Positions 1 to 8,381 of a DNA stretch of 37,444 nucleotides are shown here, piece by piece. The notes beneath the pieces are model-generated. The model was not told the origin of the DNA, searched no databases, and saw nothing but the letters and a program-made list of their open reading frames with translations. The number at the start of each line of letters is the position of its first letter. Within the stretch, counting starts at the first letter, position 1. The position numbers and the translations under genes were made by a program. The stretch spans positions 1-37,444 of the forward strand of contig MFLD01000008.1 in NCBI GenBank assembly GCA_001781465.1, written 5' to 3'. The DNA comes from Candidatus Kaiserbacteria bacterium RIFCSPHIGHO2_02_FULL_49_16. Lineage in GTDB: Bacteria > Patescibacteriota > Minisyncoccia > Phycocordibacterales > UBA2100.

Positions 1-69
1 ACGCAAACCACGCCCTCGCTCATAAAAGAAGAACTCGCGCGATTTGGCTTTCCAGTGCGTATTCTGTAA
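1..69 (+). CDS. 3' end of an upstream gene (partial)
   Basis: Frame 1 is open from the window edge to a TAA at 67-69 and encodes 22 residues ending FGFPVRIL. It stops 9 nt before the GTG of the methylase gene, so it is probably the previous gene of the same sugar operon. Too little protein is visible to name a family. Confidence 0.55.
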   Translation, partial: TQTTPSLIKEELARFGFPVRIL

Positions 70-78
70 GATATCAGA

Positions 79-729
79 GTGGCGATTCTTAAAACAACCA
101 AGCAACTGTCGCATTGGGCGGGAGAACATGGCAATGCCTATGTAGACCGTAACCCGCACTCGCCCGCGCAGATGAACAAACTCTACAAAAAAGACTACGG
201 CGTTACACGTACGTATATGAACGAAGAGTTTCTCGGCAGACTGGGTACAGAACTGTCAATCCTGGAATTTGGCGCGAATGTCGGCACGCAACTGCAGTTC
301 TTGCGTGAAAGAGGTTTTTCGCGGCTGCTCGGCATTGACATCAATCAGCACGCGGTGAAAGTTGCAAAGCGCCTTCATCCTGATGTTGATGTTATCGCGG
401 GCTCCGGTTTCGACGCGCCGTTTAAAGATGGTTCTTTTGAATTCGTATTTACCTCCGGCGTGCTTATCCATATCTCGCCCAATGATATTAAGAAGATAAT
501 GAACGAGATGCATCGCGTATCAAGCCGGTATATCTGGGGCTTTGAATACTATGCTCCGAAATATGCTGAAGTAACGTATCGCGGTAAGAAGGATTTGTTA
601 TGGAAAACGGATTTTGCCGGGTTATTCTTAAATGAATTTCCCGGTCTCAAGCTGGTGAAAGAGGCGAAATATCCCATGACCGACGGCGTGAACGTCAGCC
701 AAATGTATTTGCTGGAGAAAATCAAATAA
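79..729 (+). CDS. Class I SAM methyltransferase, pseudaminic-acid-biosynthesis-associated methylase type
   Basis: A 216-aa protein with a Rossmann SAM-binding core. Motif I is ILEFGANVGTQL (about residues 61-72), followed by an acidic strand end LLGIDIN (about 83-89) and the post-motif FVFTSGVLIHISP. The N-terminus, with HWAGEHGNAYVDRN and a YKKDYGVTRT segment, resembles the methylases found beside pseudaminic acid genes, and pseI lies 2.4 kb downstream. The role is probably methylation of a nonulosonic acid or another surface-glycan sugar; the acceptor is not deducible. The start is GTG at 79, with the next gene only 3 nt after the stop, so translation is likely coupled. No signal peptide or membrane segment is seen, consistent with a cytoplasmic enzyme. 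The methyltransferase call is firm and the pathway assignment rests mostly on context. Confidence 0.85.
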   Translation: MAILKTTKQLSHWAGEHGNAYVDRNPHSPAQMNKLYKKDYGVTRTYMNEEFLGRLGTELSILEFGANVGTQLQFLRERGFSRLLGIDINQHAVKVAKRLHPDVDVIAGSGFDAPFKDGSFEFVFTSGVLIHISPNDIKKIMNEMHRVSSRYIWGFEYYAPKYAEVTYRGKKDLLWKTDFAGLFLNEFPGLKLVKEAKYPMTDGVNVSQMYLLEKIK

Positions 730-731
730 AC

Positions 732-1898
732 ATGGTTCGCTACTGCTCTACTTGCGTGATGCCTGATACGAAGCCCGATCTTTCGTTCGACGAAAAAGGC
801 GTGTGCGATGCGTGCCTCTCGGCGGCAGCAAAAAAGACAATCAACTGGCAGGAGCGCGAAGCGGAGTTTAAAAAATTAGTAGAGCGATTCAAGCGGAAGG
901 ATTCTTCAAACTACGACTGTATTATTCCGGTCTCCGGCGGCAAGGACAGCCATTATCAAGCATATATCGCGCGGAAGTCGGGACTCAACCCTCTTTTAGT
1001 GCATTTTGAGCCGACCATGCGCACCGAGCTTGGCCTTAAGAATCTTGAAAACATTCGGCGGTTTGGCGACATGCTCGAATTGAAGAAAAATCCTAACGTT
1101 TACAAAAAGATGGTGATTGAAGGATTTCGCCGAGTGGGCGACAACGAATGGCCTAATCACATAGGCATTTTCACGTTTCCGATACGCGTAGCCGTAGCAT
1201 ACAAAATCCCGCTCATAATATGGGGAGAAAATTCTCAACTTGAATATGGCGGACCAAAGGCCTCTCGCATGAAAAACACGCTTGACAGGCGCTGGCTTGA
1301 GGAGTTTGGCGGGCTTCTCGGATTACGCGTTGAGGATATGGTTGGAGTTGAAGGCATCTCCGAGCAAGATTTAATACCTTATCAGTATCCGACAGATGAG
1401 GAACTGCAAGTGGCGGGCATAACAGGCGTGTTTTTGGGTTACTATAAAAAATGGGACGCGCGCTCACAAACCGAACTCATGCAAAAGAACGGATTTTCCA
1501 TTAAAGAAGACGGCCTGGTGGAGGGAACATATACCAATTATGAGAATCTTGACGAAGCAACGGTTGGTGTTCACGATTATCTTAAATTTGTGAAGTTTGG
1601 CTTCGGAAGGGCGACCGACCACGCGTGCCTGGATATTCGCAATGGCCGCATGGCGAGAGAGGAGGGTGTTGCTCTTGTAAAAAAATACGACGGAAAATTG
1701 CCAAAAATCTCAATCGCCGATTTTCTGGCGTATTCGAGCATGTCGCGAAAGGAATTCGACAGCGTGATGGATTCATTTACCGATAAGGCGATTTTTATGA
1801 CAGACGAGCACGGAAGCCCGCTTCGGGACAATGACGGAAATTTGATTAAGAAATATCAAGATTATTCCATTTTCACGCAGAGTGCCGCACAATCATAG
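732..1898 (+). CDS. pseA: N-acetyl sugar amidotransferase (PseA/WbpG family)
   Basis: This 388-aa protein has an N-terminal zinc-knuckle-like pair, CSTCVMP and CDACL, then a PP-loop ATP pyrophosphatase motif PVSGGKDSHY (about residues 67-76). That is the architecture of the N-acetyl sugar amidotransferases PseA and WbpG. Family members adenylate a sugar N-acetyl or carbonyl oxygen and replace it with nitrogen, giving acetamidino sugars such as Pse5Ac7Am. The nitrogen usually comes from a HisH/HisF-like glutaminase pair, which is not present in the window. The gene sits 3 nt after the methylase and upstream of pseI, supporting a modified nonulosonic acid pathway. Length is normal for the family. 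WbpG-type action on another N-acetyl sugar is the main alternative. Confidence 0.88.
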   Translation: MVRYCSTCVMPDTKPDLSFDEKGVCDACLSAAAKKTINWQEREAEFKKLVERFKRKDSSNYDCIIPVSGGKDSHYQAYIARKSGLNPLLVHFEPTMRTELGLKNLENIRRFGDMLELKKNPNVYKKMVIEGFRRVGDNEWPNHIGIFTFPIRVAVAYKIPLIIWGENSQLEYGGPKASRMKNTLDRRWLEEFGGLLGLRVEDMVGVEGISEQDLIPYQYPTDEELQVAGITGVFLGYYKKWDARSQTELMQKNGFSIKEDGLVEGTYTNYENLDEATVGVHDYLKFVKFGFGRATDHACLDIRNGRMAREEGVALVKKYDGKLPKISIADFLAYSSMSRKEFDSVMDSFTDKAIFMTDEHGSPLRDNDGNLIKKYQDYSIFTQSAAQS

Positions 1899-1921
1899 GC
1901 CGATTGTATGACTCGGAAAGT

Positions 1922-2608
1922 ATGAAAGTTTCAATCATCATACGCACATACAACGCCGAAAAGACGCTAGCGCGCGCGATCGAGAGCGCGCTCACGCAGG
2001 ATTTTCCAACCGACCAATTTGAAATCGTGATTGTAGACGACGGCTCGACCGATGGAACGAAGCAATTGCTCGAGAAGTATCCGTCAAACTCGCGCGTTAT
2101 ATTAGTCAGGCAGGAAAATAAAGGGACCAGCGAGGCAGCCAATTATGGTATTCGGGTCGCGCGGGGAGATGTCATTATACTTCTGGACGCGGACGATGAG
2201 TTAATGCCCGATGCCGTATCCGCGTTGCTCGCAATGTTTCAAGAGCAATCAATAAACTATGTATACGGAGATTATTTTGAAGAATACGATGGAATAAAGA
2301 ATCTTGTTCATCCAAAAGATCCATTCAAGGCTCCAGCGGGAGCTTTTGCGTGGCGGAGAGAAAGTCTCATATCGGAAGGAGGGTTTATCGAAAACACGAT
2401 ATTTCCAGAATATGATATTCTTTTGCGCACATGGGAGAGATGGAAGGGGGCCCGCATGCAAAAGCCTGTTTTTATTTACCATCGCAGTAAAAATAGTATA
2501 ACGGGCAATGTTTCTCGCGTTGACGACTCGATTCGCATGCTTAAAGATAGATACCCTGAGCGCTCTCTTGAAATAGGCCGTATCCGATCGTACGCACTTC
2601 CGATATGA
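1922..2608 (+). CDS. Family 2 glycosyltransferase
   Basis: A GT-A fold inverting glycosyltransferase of about 228 aa. The N-terminus has the canonical SIIIRTYNAEKTL strand-loop, then EIVIVDDGSTDGT (nucleotide-binding Asp) and VIILLDADDEL (the DXD-like metal site). It probably transfers a sugar from a nucleotide-sugar onto a surface glycan at the inner face of the membrane. The ORF track starts at a TTG (1904), but the ATG at 1922 gives the standard MKVSIIIRTYN start and has a GGAAAG just upstream. The stop overlaps the next gene by an ATGA junction, indicating operonic coupling. Donor and acceptor cannot be read from the sequence. Confidence 0.9.
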   Translation: MKVSIIIRTYNAEKTLARAIESALTQDFPTDQFEIVIVDDGSTDGTKQLLEKYPSNSRVILVRQENKGTSEAANYGIRVARGDVIILLDADDELMPDAVSALLAMFQEQSINYVYGDYFEEYDGIKNLVHPKDPFKAPAGAFAWRRESLISEGGFIENTIFPEYDILLRTWERWKGARMQKPVFIYHRSKNSITGNVSRVDDSIRMLKDRYPERSLEIGRIRSYALPI

Positions 2609-3081
2609 CAGACGAAAGGAGTACAGAGTTTGTGTTGCGTCGCGCAACGATAGAGGACGCGGAATGTCTTTTCAATTGGCGAAATGATCCCGAAACGCGG
2701 AAACATTCCAAAAATAACGGGATAATTAATTGGGATGAGCACCTCGCGTGGCTTTTGAAATCAGTTGGAAACTATGCGCGCGGCCGCATGCTCTACATCG
2801 CGGAAACTATTGACGGAAGGCCAGTTGGGACAGTGCGAGCCGATATCTGTAAAGACGACTCGTATGAAATTTCATACACAGTTGCGCCGGAATTTCGCGG
2901 GAAGGGTGTAGCAAAAAGAATGGTTGTACAATTCGTACGCGAGATTATTCCGCAAAAGAGTCTTGTCGCGCATATACAAAAAGGACACGCGTCATCAGAG
3001 GGCGTGGCGAAAGCGTTGGGACTTCATCCCGTTTCTGAGAATCCTCTCCAAGACGGTGTTGTGATGACGGAATGGCGCTGA
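2605..3081 (+). CDS. GNAT N-acetyltransferase (PseH-like candidate)
   Basis: A 158-aa GNAT protein. FVLRRATIEDAECLFNWRND is the usual N-terminal beta1-alpha1 of RimJ/PseH-like acetyltransferases. The acetyl-CoA pyrophosphate loop is visible as APEFRGKGVAKRMV (about residues 95-108). GNATs of this type beside pseudaminate genes acetylate the 4-amino group of UDP-4-amino-4,6-dideoxy sugars (PseH). That role is plausible here but inferred from position between the GT2 gene (ATGA overlap) and pseI. A RimJ/RimL-type protein acetyltransferase is the alternative. Confidence 0.78.
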   Translation: MTDERSTEFVLRRATIEDAECLFNWRNDPETRKHSKNNGIINWDEHLAWLLKSVGNYARGRMLYIAETIDGRPVGTVRADICKDDSYEISYTVAPEFRGKGVAKRMVVQFVREIIPQKSLVAHIQKGHASSEGVAKALGLHPVSENPLQDGVVMTEWR

Positions 3082-3122
3082 TGCGTGTTGCGCCACGGCG
3101 TTACTGGTGGCAGGATACCTAC

Positions 3123-4184
3123 ATGTTCAAAATTGGCACGCGCGAGATTGGCATGGGACGACCTGTTTTCATCGTTGCCGAAATATCGGGCAATCACAAC
3201 GGCAGTATAAAACGAGCTCTCAAGATTATTGATGCGGCGGCCGACGCGGGAGCGGATGCGGTGAAATTGCAGACGTACACGCCGGAGACGATGACAATTG
3301 ATTCCGATAGAAAAGAATTTATCGTACAGAGCAATCCGGCGTGGAAAGGAAAGACGCTCTATCAGCTCTACGGCGAGGCCTCCACGCCATGGGAGTGGCA
3401 CAAGGAATTGTTCGCGCGCGCTAAAAAGCGCGGACTCATATGTTTTTCCACGCCTTTTGACAATTCGTCCGTGGATTTTCTGGAGAAACTCAAACAGCCG
3501 GTATACAAAATTGCTTCATTTGAAGTGGTGGACATACCGCTTCTTGAGCGCGTTGGCAGGACGAGGAAGCCGGTCATTATGTCTCGCGGGATGGCTTCAA
3601 TAGCAGAGATAACGCTCGCTATTAAGACACTTAAGAAATTTGGTACGCCCGAGATAATTCTGCTCCAGTGCGTGAGCTCGTATCCCGCAAAACCGGAGGA
3701 TATGAATCTTTTAACGATTCCTGATTTACAGAAGCGGTTTAAAGTCCTCGCGGGTCTTTCAGACCATTCGCTCTCGCGCGATGTTGCAGTCGCATCGGTA
3801 GCTCTCGGAGCATGCGTCATAGAAAAGCACATTACTCTTGCGCGCGCGGACGGCGGCCCGGATGCCGCGTTTTCGTTAGAGCCACAGGAGTTCGCGGAAC
3901 TCGTCAAGTCCGTACGTCTCGTCGAAAAAGCGATTGGTACGCCATCGTATAAGCGCTCGGAAAGCGAGAAAGAAAACATTGTATTCCGCAAGTCACTTTT
4001 TGTCGTGAAGGACATTAAAAAAGGTGAAAGGTTTACACAAGAAAACGTGCGTTCCATTCGCCCGGGGAATGGCCTTTCACCGAGATTTTATCGAGAGGTA
4101 CTCGGCAAGCGATCTACCCAAGGTATTTTCCGCGCTACTCCATTACAATGGAATCTGGTCGCTGTGGCGAAGAAAAGGAGGTAA
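3123..4184 (+). CDS. pseI: Pseudaminic acid synthase (NeuB/PseI family)
   Basis: A 353-aa NeuB-family enzyme that condenses phosphoenolpyruvate with a 6-deoxy-diacetamido hexose to give a nonulosonic acid. The TIM barrel starts IVAEISGNHNGS and continues ADAVKLQTYTPETMTI. The segment LYQLYGEASTPWEWHKELF closely resembles PseI rather than sialate synthases. KIASFEVVDIPL, LAGLSDHS and VIEKHITL are barrel and metal-site motifs. The C-terminal 60 residues form an SAF/antifreeze-like domain (FRKSLFVVKDIKKGERFT). The ORF track opens at 3072 inside the GNAT gene, but ATG 3123 has GGCAGGA upstream and matches the family start. This is the anchor for calling the cluster pseudaminate-type. A legionaminate-like substrate cannot be excluded. 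Confidence 0.9.
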   Translation: MFKIGTREIGMGRPVFIVAEISGNHNGSIKRALKIIDAAADAGADAVKLQTYTPETMTIDSDRKEFIVQSNPAWKGKTLYQLYGEASTPWEWHKELFARAKKRGLICFSTPFDNSSVDFLEKLKQPVYKIASFEVVDIPLLERVGRTRKPVIMSRGMASIAEITLAIKTLKKFGTPEIILLQCVSSYPAKPEDMNLLTIPDLQKRFKVLAGLSDHSLSRDVAVASVALGACVIEKHITLARADGGPDAAFSLEPQEFAELVKSVRLVEKAIGTPSYKRSESEKENIVFRKSLFVVKDIKKGERFTQENVRSIRPGNGLSPRFYREVLGKRSTQGIFRATPLQWNLVAVAKKRR

Positions 4185-4195
4185 CACTTCCCTCC

Positions 4196-5029
4196 ATGCT
4201 CACGCTCATCTTAGTTTTTAGCGCGACTTTTTTCGAGGAGGTCTCTTCTGTTTTTACGAAGAAGGGAATATCGGACCGCCAAGAAAGCATATACACTGCC
4301 GGTTTTCTCAACTTGTTTTTTGTCACTTTATTCTTTCTAGCTATCATTCTGTATGGCGGTAATTTCATTTTCTCTCTTCAATCTCTTCCAGTATTCGGCC
4401 TAAGAATATTGCTCGAATTTGTCATTCTTACAATCGGACTTAGGGCTGTCGCTCTCGCGGACCGCACAACCTTCTCTTTCATCCACAGCGGTACGATTCC
4501 TCTTCTTCTAGCCATTGACATAGTTCTCGGTTACGCCATATCCCCGGCACAGCTCGCGGGCATTTTATTATTTTGCGGGATAATCCTAATTTTGGCGTTC
4601 AGCAAGGGTATAGAAAAAAGGGGTGCGTTGAATGTCGCGCTGCTTACATTGGGCGCCGCCGCCACAATATCTTTATTCAAATATGACATCACTCACTATA
4701 ACTCTCTCGAGGCGGGACAGTTCATGGCCAATGCTATCCTGCTTGTTTATCTTTTCTTTTACAATCTTTTTGTACGCAAGGAGAATTCTTTCCGCGCTTT
4801 CAGAATGATTGGATTTTTCACGCAATCTTTCACGGCAGGCCTCGCGGCTGTCGTTGTTAGTTTTGCGTACCTTTACGGCGCCGCCTCTATCATCACCGCG
4901 CTGAAGCGCATCGGGGAAGTGTCGTGGTCGCTGTTGTCAGGGAGGATTTATTTTCATGAAAAGCATATTCTCATAAAACTTTTTCTCGTACTTATGCTCG
5001 GTGTCTCAATCGTTCTCATCCTGCCGTAA
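4196..5029 (+). CDS. EamA/DMT-superfamily transporter
   Basis: An integral membrane protein of about 277 aa with roughly ten hydrophobic helices arranged as two five-helix halves, typical of EamA (drug/metabolite) transporters. The ATG at 4196 is chosen because the upstream in-frame ATG at 4148 lies inside pseI. AAAAGGAGGT, the clearest Shine-Dalgarno of the window, sits about 14 nt upstream, overlapping the pseI stop. The last helix carries ASIITALKRIGEVSWSLLSGR, like the conserved C-terminal half of DMT proteins. The position suggests export of a sugar intermediate or metabolite, but the substrate is unknown. A second EamA protein lies at the other end of the window. Confidence 0.8.
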   Translation: MLTLILVFSATFFEEVSSVFTKKGISDRQESIYTAGFLNLFFVTLFFLAIILYGGNFIFSLQSLPVFGLRILLEFVILTIGLRAVALADRTTFSFIHSGTIPLLLAIDIVLGYAISPAQLAGILLFCGIILILAFSKGIEKRGALNVALLTLGAAATISLFKYDITHYNSLEAGQFMANAILLVYLFFYNLFVRKENSFRAFRMIGFFTQSFTAGLAAVVVSFAYLYGAASIITALKRIGEVSWSLLSGRIYFHEKHILIKLFLVLMLGVSIVLILP

Positions 5030-5094
5030 GCATTCTTGGGGCAAAAGCCACTGGAGTACCGCGCAAGTGTTCGGCGTGTTATCGTAACTCTCAT

Positions 5095-5967
5095 ATGAAC
5101 GCGAACAAAAAGACTCAGTGGGCTCCCGATTTGTCCGCGCGAGGCGCGGATACAAATCGGCACGTCGGACAGAGACGTGCACCTGTAGACGGCAGTCCTG
5201 TATGGATAGCGGTATCGGGCGGATTTGATTCGATTCATGTCGGGCATCTGCGTATGCTCAAGAAAGCCCGCAATTTGGGGGACAAGCTCGTAGTCATTCT
5301 CAATAATGATAATTGGCTCCTGCAGAAGAAGGGATATATATTTATGCCGGCAAAAGAGCGTGCGGAAATCCTTTTGTCGTTTCCATTTGTAGATAAGGTT
5401 TATATTACCAAACACAAGAAAAGGAGTTCCGACATGAGCGTATGCGGCGCATTAAAGGCATTGCGTCCTGCGATATTTGCCAACGGCGGGGATAGAAAAG
5501 GAAAGAAAGATATTCCGGAGACTAAAGCGTGCGAAGAGCTTGGTATCAAAATGGCATTTAATGTGGGTGGCGTGAAAGTGCAATCATCCTCCTGGATGAT
5601 TAAAGATGCGAGCCGTCCCATGGCGCGGACGAAGCGCCCATGGGGTGAATTTTATGGATGGGACCGCGGAAAAGAATGGTACCTCAAGACTGTCTACATT
5701 AAGCCCGGGAAGCGGTTGAGCCTCCAATACCATCATCGTCGCGCCGAATACTGGATGCTCGTAGAAGGGGATGCAACCGCGACAATCCAAAAAAAGGGCG
5801 AGGAGACAAAAAGGGTTCAACTGATGAAGGGCAAGGTTGCCCATGTTGATAGGAAAGCGGCCCATCGGCTTGAATCCAGGCGCGGCGGCATAGTCGTAGA
5901 AATAGCTTTCGGAAAGTTTGACGAGTCAGATATCGTGCGCCTCGAGGATGATTACGGGAGAATATGA
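5095..5967 (+). CDS. Fusion of cytidylyltransferase-like nucleotidyltransferase and mannose-6-phosphate isomerase type II cupin
   Basis: A 290-aa two-domain protein. Residues about 36-170 are a nucleotidyltransferase of the TagD/RfaE-C/FAD-synthase superfamily: AVSGGFDSIHVGHLRM carries the HxGH signature, and VKVQSSSWMI resembles the RfaE-type C-terminal motif. Residues about 180-285 match the C-terminal cupin of type II phosphomannose isomerases: RPWGEFYGWD, then GKRLSLQYHHRRAEYWMLVEG with metal-binding His/Glu. It may activate a sugar phosphate and isomerise or epimerise a sugar in one polypeptide; the substrate is unknown. The first 34 residues are low-similarity and encoded by two DNA hairpins (5126-5180), so the N-terminus looks like a palindromic insertion. 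ATG 5095 is the only good in-frame start but lacks a clear Shine-Dalgarno. Confidence 0.75.
   Translation: MNANKKTQWAPDLSARGADTNRHVGQRRAPVDGSPVWIAVSGGFDSIHVGHLRMLKKARNLGDKLVVILNNDNWLLQKKGYIFMPAKERAEILLSFPFVDKVYITKHKKRSSDMSVCGALKALRPAIFANGGDRKGKKDIPETKACEELGIKMAFNVGGVKVQSSSWMIKDASRPMARTKRPWGEFYGWDRGKEWYLKTVYIKPGKRLSLQYHHRRAEYWMLVEGDATATIQKKGEETKRVQLMKGKVAHVDRKAAHRLESRRGGIVVEIAFGKFDESDIVRLEDDYGRI
5126..5180. repeat. Double palindromic element inside the N-terminal coding region
   Basis: Two adjacent hairpins are seen. The first pairs CCGATTTGTCCGCGC (5126-5140) with GCGCGGATACAAATCGG (5144-5160), with a 2-nt bulge. The second pairs GCACGTC (5160-5166) with GACGTGC (5174-5180). They encode residues about 11-29 of the fusion protein, upstream of the first recognisable domain, and keep the frame open. 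It looks like a mobile or expandable palindromic insertion rather than domain sequence. Confidence 0.6.
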
Positions 5968-6010
5968 CCGCGCGTTGCAGGGCGGTGCTCATAAGGGTAA
6001 AGTAAGCAAC

Positions 6011-8275
6011 ATGAACGCGCACCGCGCCAAAAGTCTTTACTCGCATATCGCGTCTCTTGCGAAGGAGCACCCATCTCGGTCGGCGCTGTTGAGTTGCGAC
6101 ACGGAGGGAACAATCTCGCGCGAAATCAATTTCAAAAAGCTAAAGGAAGAAATTGAATCTGCCGCGGCGTACCTCTTCAAACTGGGACTAGAGCAGGGGG
6201 ACAGGGTCGCCCTCGCGTTTAAGAATTCCCCCGAACTCTTAGTAATTTCCTGGGCGGCGTGGAGTACCGGCATTATTACTATTCCACTCGATACAAAACG
6301 CGATACCGGGGAACAGCACGCTTACAAAATAAAACTTAATGGCGCGAAATTAGTGATTTTACAGAAAGGCGCCCTTAAGGATGAGGACAGGGGCCATCTG
6401 CGGGGCGTGAACGTTGAAGAGTTTTCCGGCTTTTCGGTAGATTCACATGTAAAGATTTCTTGGGAGTCGGGCCTTTCCCATGAAGCGCTCGTTCTATTTA
6501 CTTCCGGCACGACAGCCCACCCTAAGGGGGCCAAGCTCTCTCTCAATAATCTTATCGTTAACGCGGAGAGCATACGCGAGTGGCTCCGCATCACCGAGAA
6601 CGACCGGTTCCTTGTGAATCTTCCGCTACACCACATCAACTCTACGACCTTCTGCCTTTCCACATTGCTTGCGGGCGGCTCCATCGCTATACCGCCCGCG
6701 TATTCCAATTCGCACTTCTGGCAGCAGATGGCGAAAACGGGTGCGACCATAACATCTATCGTGCAGTCTATTCTTTTTGACCAGTTAAATCGCGAAGAGG
6801 AGTATGCCGCCGCGAGAAAAGACATCAAGCTAAACAGAATACAAATCGGCTCGGCACCCGTCATCGCCACTACGGTGGAGGAGTTTAGAAAGAAATTCGG
6901 CATCCCGCTCTACCAGGGATACGGTCAGACGGAAACCGCGCTTCGCGTTACCGGTGTTCCCATGGGACTACCCGAGGAACTATATGAAAAACTTGTGGAA
7001 GAAAATTCTATCGGCGCTCCCATGCAGTGGGCGGATGTGCGTATCTCTGATGAGAGTGGGAAATTTCTCGGCGAAGGAGAAGAGGGTGAGATTATCGTCA
7101 AGGGCGAGGCAAATATGAAAGGATATGTCGGCGGGGAACCCGCGTTTCGCGACGGCTATTTTCTTACGGGCGATGTCGGATTTTTCCGCGTGGCAGATGG
7201 AAAACAATTCTTCTACCTGAAAGGACGCAAGCGCGAAATTATCATCAAGGGAGGAATAAATATTTCTCCAATTGCCGTTGAAAACTCGCTCAAGAAAATA
7301 TCCCCAGACATCGGACAGGTTCATGTCGTAGCGGTTCCTGATGAACGCTATGGAGAAGAGACTGGAGCTGTCATTTCGTGGAAAGAAGGAACCGATATCG
7401 AAGCCGCTAAAAGACGGCTCAGACTCTCGCTTTTATGCGGTACTCCGCATTTAAGCGCGTACGAAACACCGAAATACATCACCTCGCTTACGGTTGCGGA
7501 ATTGCCTACGACGTCAACTGGCAAAGTTCAGCGCACAATTCTCAAACAACAGCTTCCATACGAGCGTTTCGAATCCATCTACGGATTGTTTAAAACTCCG
7601 GAGTATCGCTTCACGGTGCTCCACCGGTATTCGCGCTGGGTCAAAGAATCGTACGAACTCTACAACCGATGCTGGGAGCCGCTCATGGCGGAAAAGAGCA
7701 CGTATGAGAAAGACATCTCAAAGCAGGTAATAATTCTCGCGGTGGACAGCGCCGGTCATGTTGCCGGACAAATCGCGCTTGTTCGCACAGATCTCTCTAG
7801 TGACGAATTGCTTCACACGAAATACGACGAGCTTCTCACGCCGAAAATCTTGTCCGCGCAGGGAAAAAACCTCGTGTGCATTTCTATCTGCAGTGCCGAT
7901 TACAAGCCGAGGCCTGTGCCGGCTGTTAAGAACATACCATCGGAGAAAGCTGTGCTTGCGTATGTTCCGCAAGACCCGGTTTTTAAGTTCCACCAGAAAC
8001 CGAAAGCGGGACTTCTTGAAGGCGCGCACCTTGTCGGCCTGATTAAAGATGGACGGCCGGAAGATAAAAGTTCTCTCGGATACAACATGCTCCTTCAGTA
8101 TCCCGAGCCCAAAAGCGATATGCGCGAGTTGCGCATCCACGATGACGCGCCCGTATCCCATCGCCTTATTGAGGCCGTTCTCGTACTCGCGCGCGATGTA
8201 GGAATAAAGAATGTTTATGCTTATTCGCGCCCCGGGGGTCTCGCTTCACACGTAGCGCATATTGAGGCACAATAG
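6011..8275 (+). CDS. AMP-dependent acyl ligase fused to a C-terminal GNAT-like domain
   Basis: A protein of about 754 aa. The N-terminal ~520 residues are an ANL-superfamily adenylating enzyme: LFTSGTTAHPKGAK (ATP P-loop), YQGYGQTETALR, GYFLTGDVGFF (ribose-binding Asp), GRKREIIIKGG hinge, and STGKVQRTIL with the catalytic Lys. It would adenylate a carboxylic acid and pass it to CoA or another thiol. The remaining ~230 residues (RFTVLHRYSRWVKESYELYN onwards) resemble a GNAT-type fold, suggesting the acyl group is transferred onto an amine by the same polypeptide. That second domain is a weak call. The ORF extends to 5918, but ATG 6011 avoids overlap with the previous gene and begins the ligase domain. 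The gene precedes tdh-kbl by 100 nt. The acyl substrate is unknown; a surface-glycan N-acyl group is possible given the neighbours. Confidence 0.8.
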   Translation: MNAHRAKSLYSHIASLAKEHPSRSALLSCDTEGTISREINFKKLKEEIESAAAYLFKLGLEQGDRVALAFKNSPELLVISWAAWSTGIITIPLDTKRDTGEQHAYKIKLNGAKLVILQKGALKDEDRGHLRGVNVEEFSGFSVDSHVKISWESGLSHEALVLFTSGTTAHPKGAKLSLNNLIVNAESIREWLRITENDRFLVNLPLHHINSTTFCLSTLLAGGSIAIPPAYSNSHFWQQMAKTGATITSIVQSILFDQLNREEEYAAARKDIKLNRIQIGSAPVIATTVEEFRKKFGIPLYQGYGQTETALRVTGVPMGLPEELYEKLVEENSIGAPMQWADVRISDESGKFLGEGEEGEIIVKGEANMKGYVGGEPAFRDGYFLTGDVGFFRVADGKQFFYLKGRKREIIIKGGINISPIAVENSLKKISPDIGQVHVVAVPDERYGEETGAVISWKEGTDIEAAKRRLRLSLLCGTPHLSAYETPKYITSLTVAELPTTSTGKVQRTILKQQLPYERFESIYGLFKTPEYRFTVLHRYSRWVKESYELYNRCWEPLMAEKSTYEKDISKQVIILAVDSAGHVAGQIALVRTDLSSDELLHTKYDELLTPKILSAQGKNLVCISICSADYKPRPVPAVKNIPSEKAVLAYVPQDPVFKFHQKPKAGLLEGAHLVGLIKDGRPEDKSSLGYNMLLQYPEPKSDMRELRIHDDAPVSHRLIEAVLVLARDVGIKNVYAYSRPGGLASHVAHIEAQ

Positions 8276-8284
8276 CCCGACCTG

Positions 8285-8381
8285 CCCGGTTAGAGGCCTT
8301 AAAATTACCTGTGAGGGATATAATTATATGATGCAAGCAAAACGCAAATCTCCTCTAACGGAGACTGCCTCTAATGGGGTG
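8285..8381 (+). promoter_or_regulatory. Start-codon-docked hairpin leader, family 1 copy A (tdh)
   Basis: The 5' arm CCCGGTTAGAGGC (8285-8297) pairs with the 3' arm GCCTCTAATGGGG (8367-8379), and the GTG start at 8379-8381 shares the last G of the 3' arm. A second partial 3' arm, CCTCTAAC (8352-8359), could pair with the same 5' arm, so two exclusive folds are possible. A -10-like CACAAT (8268-8273) lies 11 nt before the 5' arm. The same motif precedes dapB, the ACT-domain gene and the AI-2E transporter. Confidence 0.65.

Noticed and set aside
3368-4057. 229-aa minus-strand ORF opposite pseI
   Set aside because: No recognisable domain, and it lies entirely within a well-supported pseI frame. 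An antisense shadow.
8319-8331. TATAAT followed by ATGATG as a leaderless start for tdh
   Set aside because: It lies inside the conserved leader, and the resulting N-terminal extension is unlike Tdh. The GTG at the end of the hairpin fits the other three leader copies. Kept only as an alternative start.
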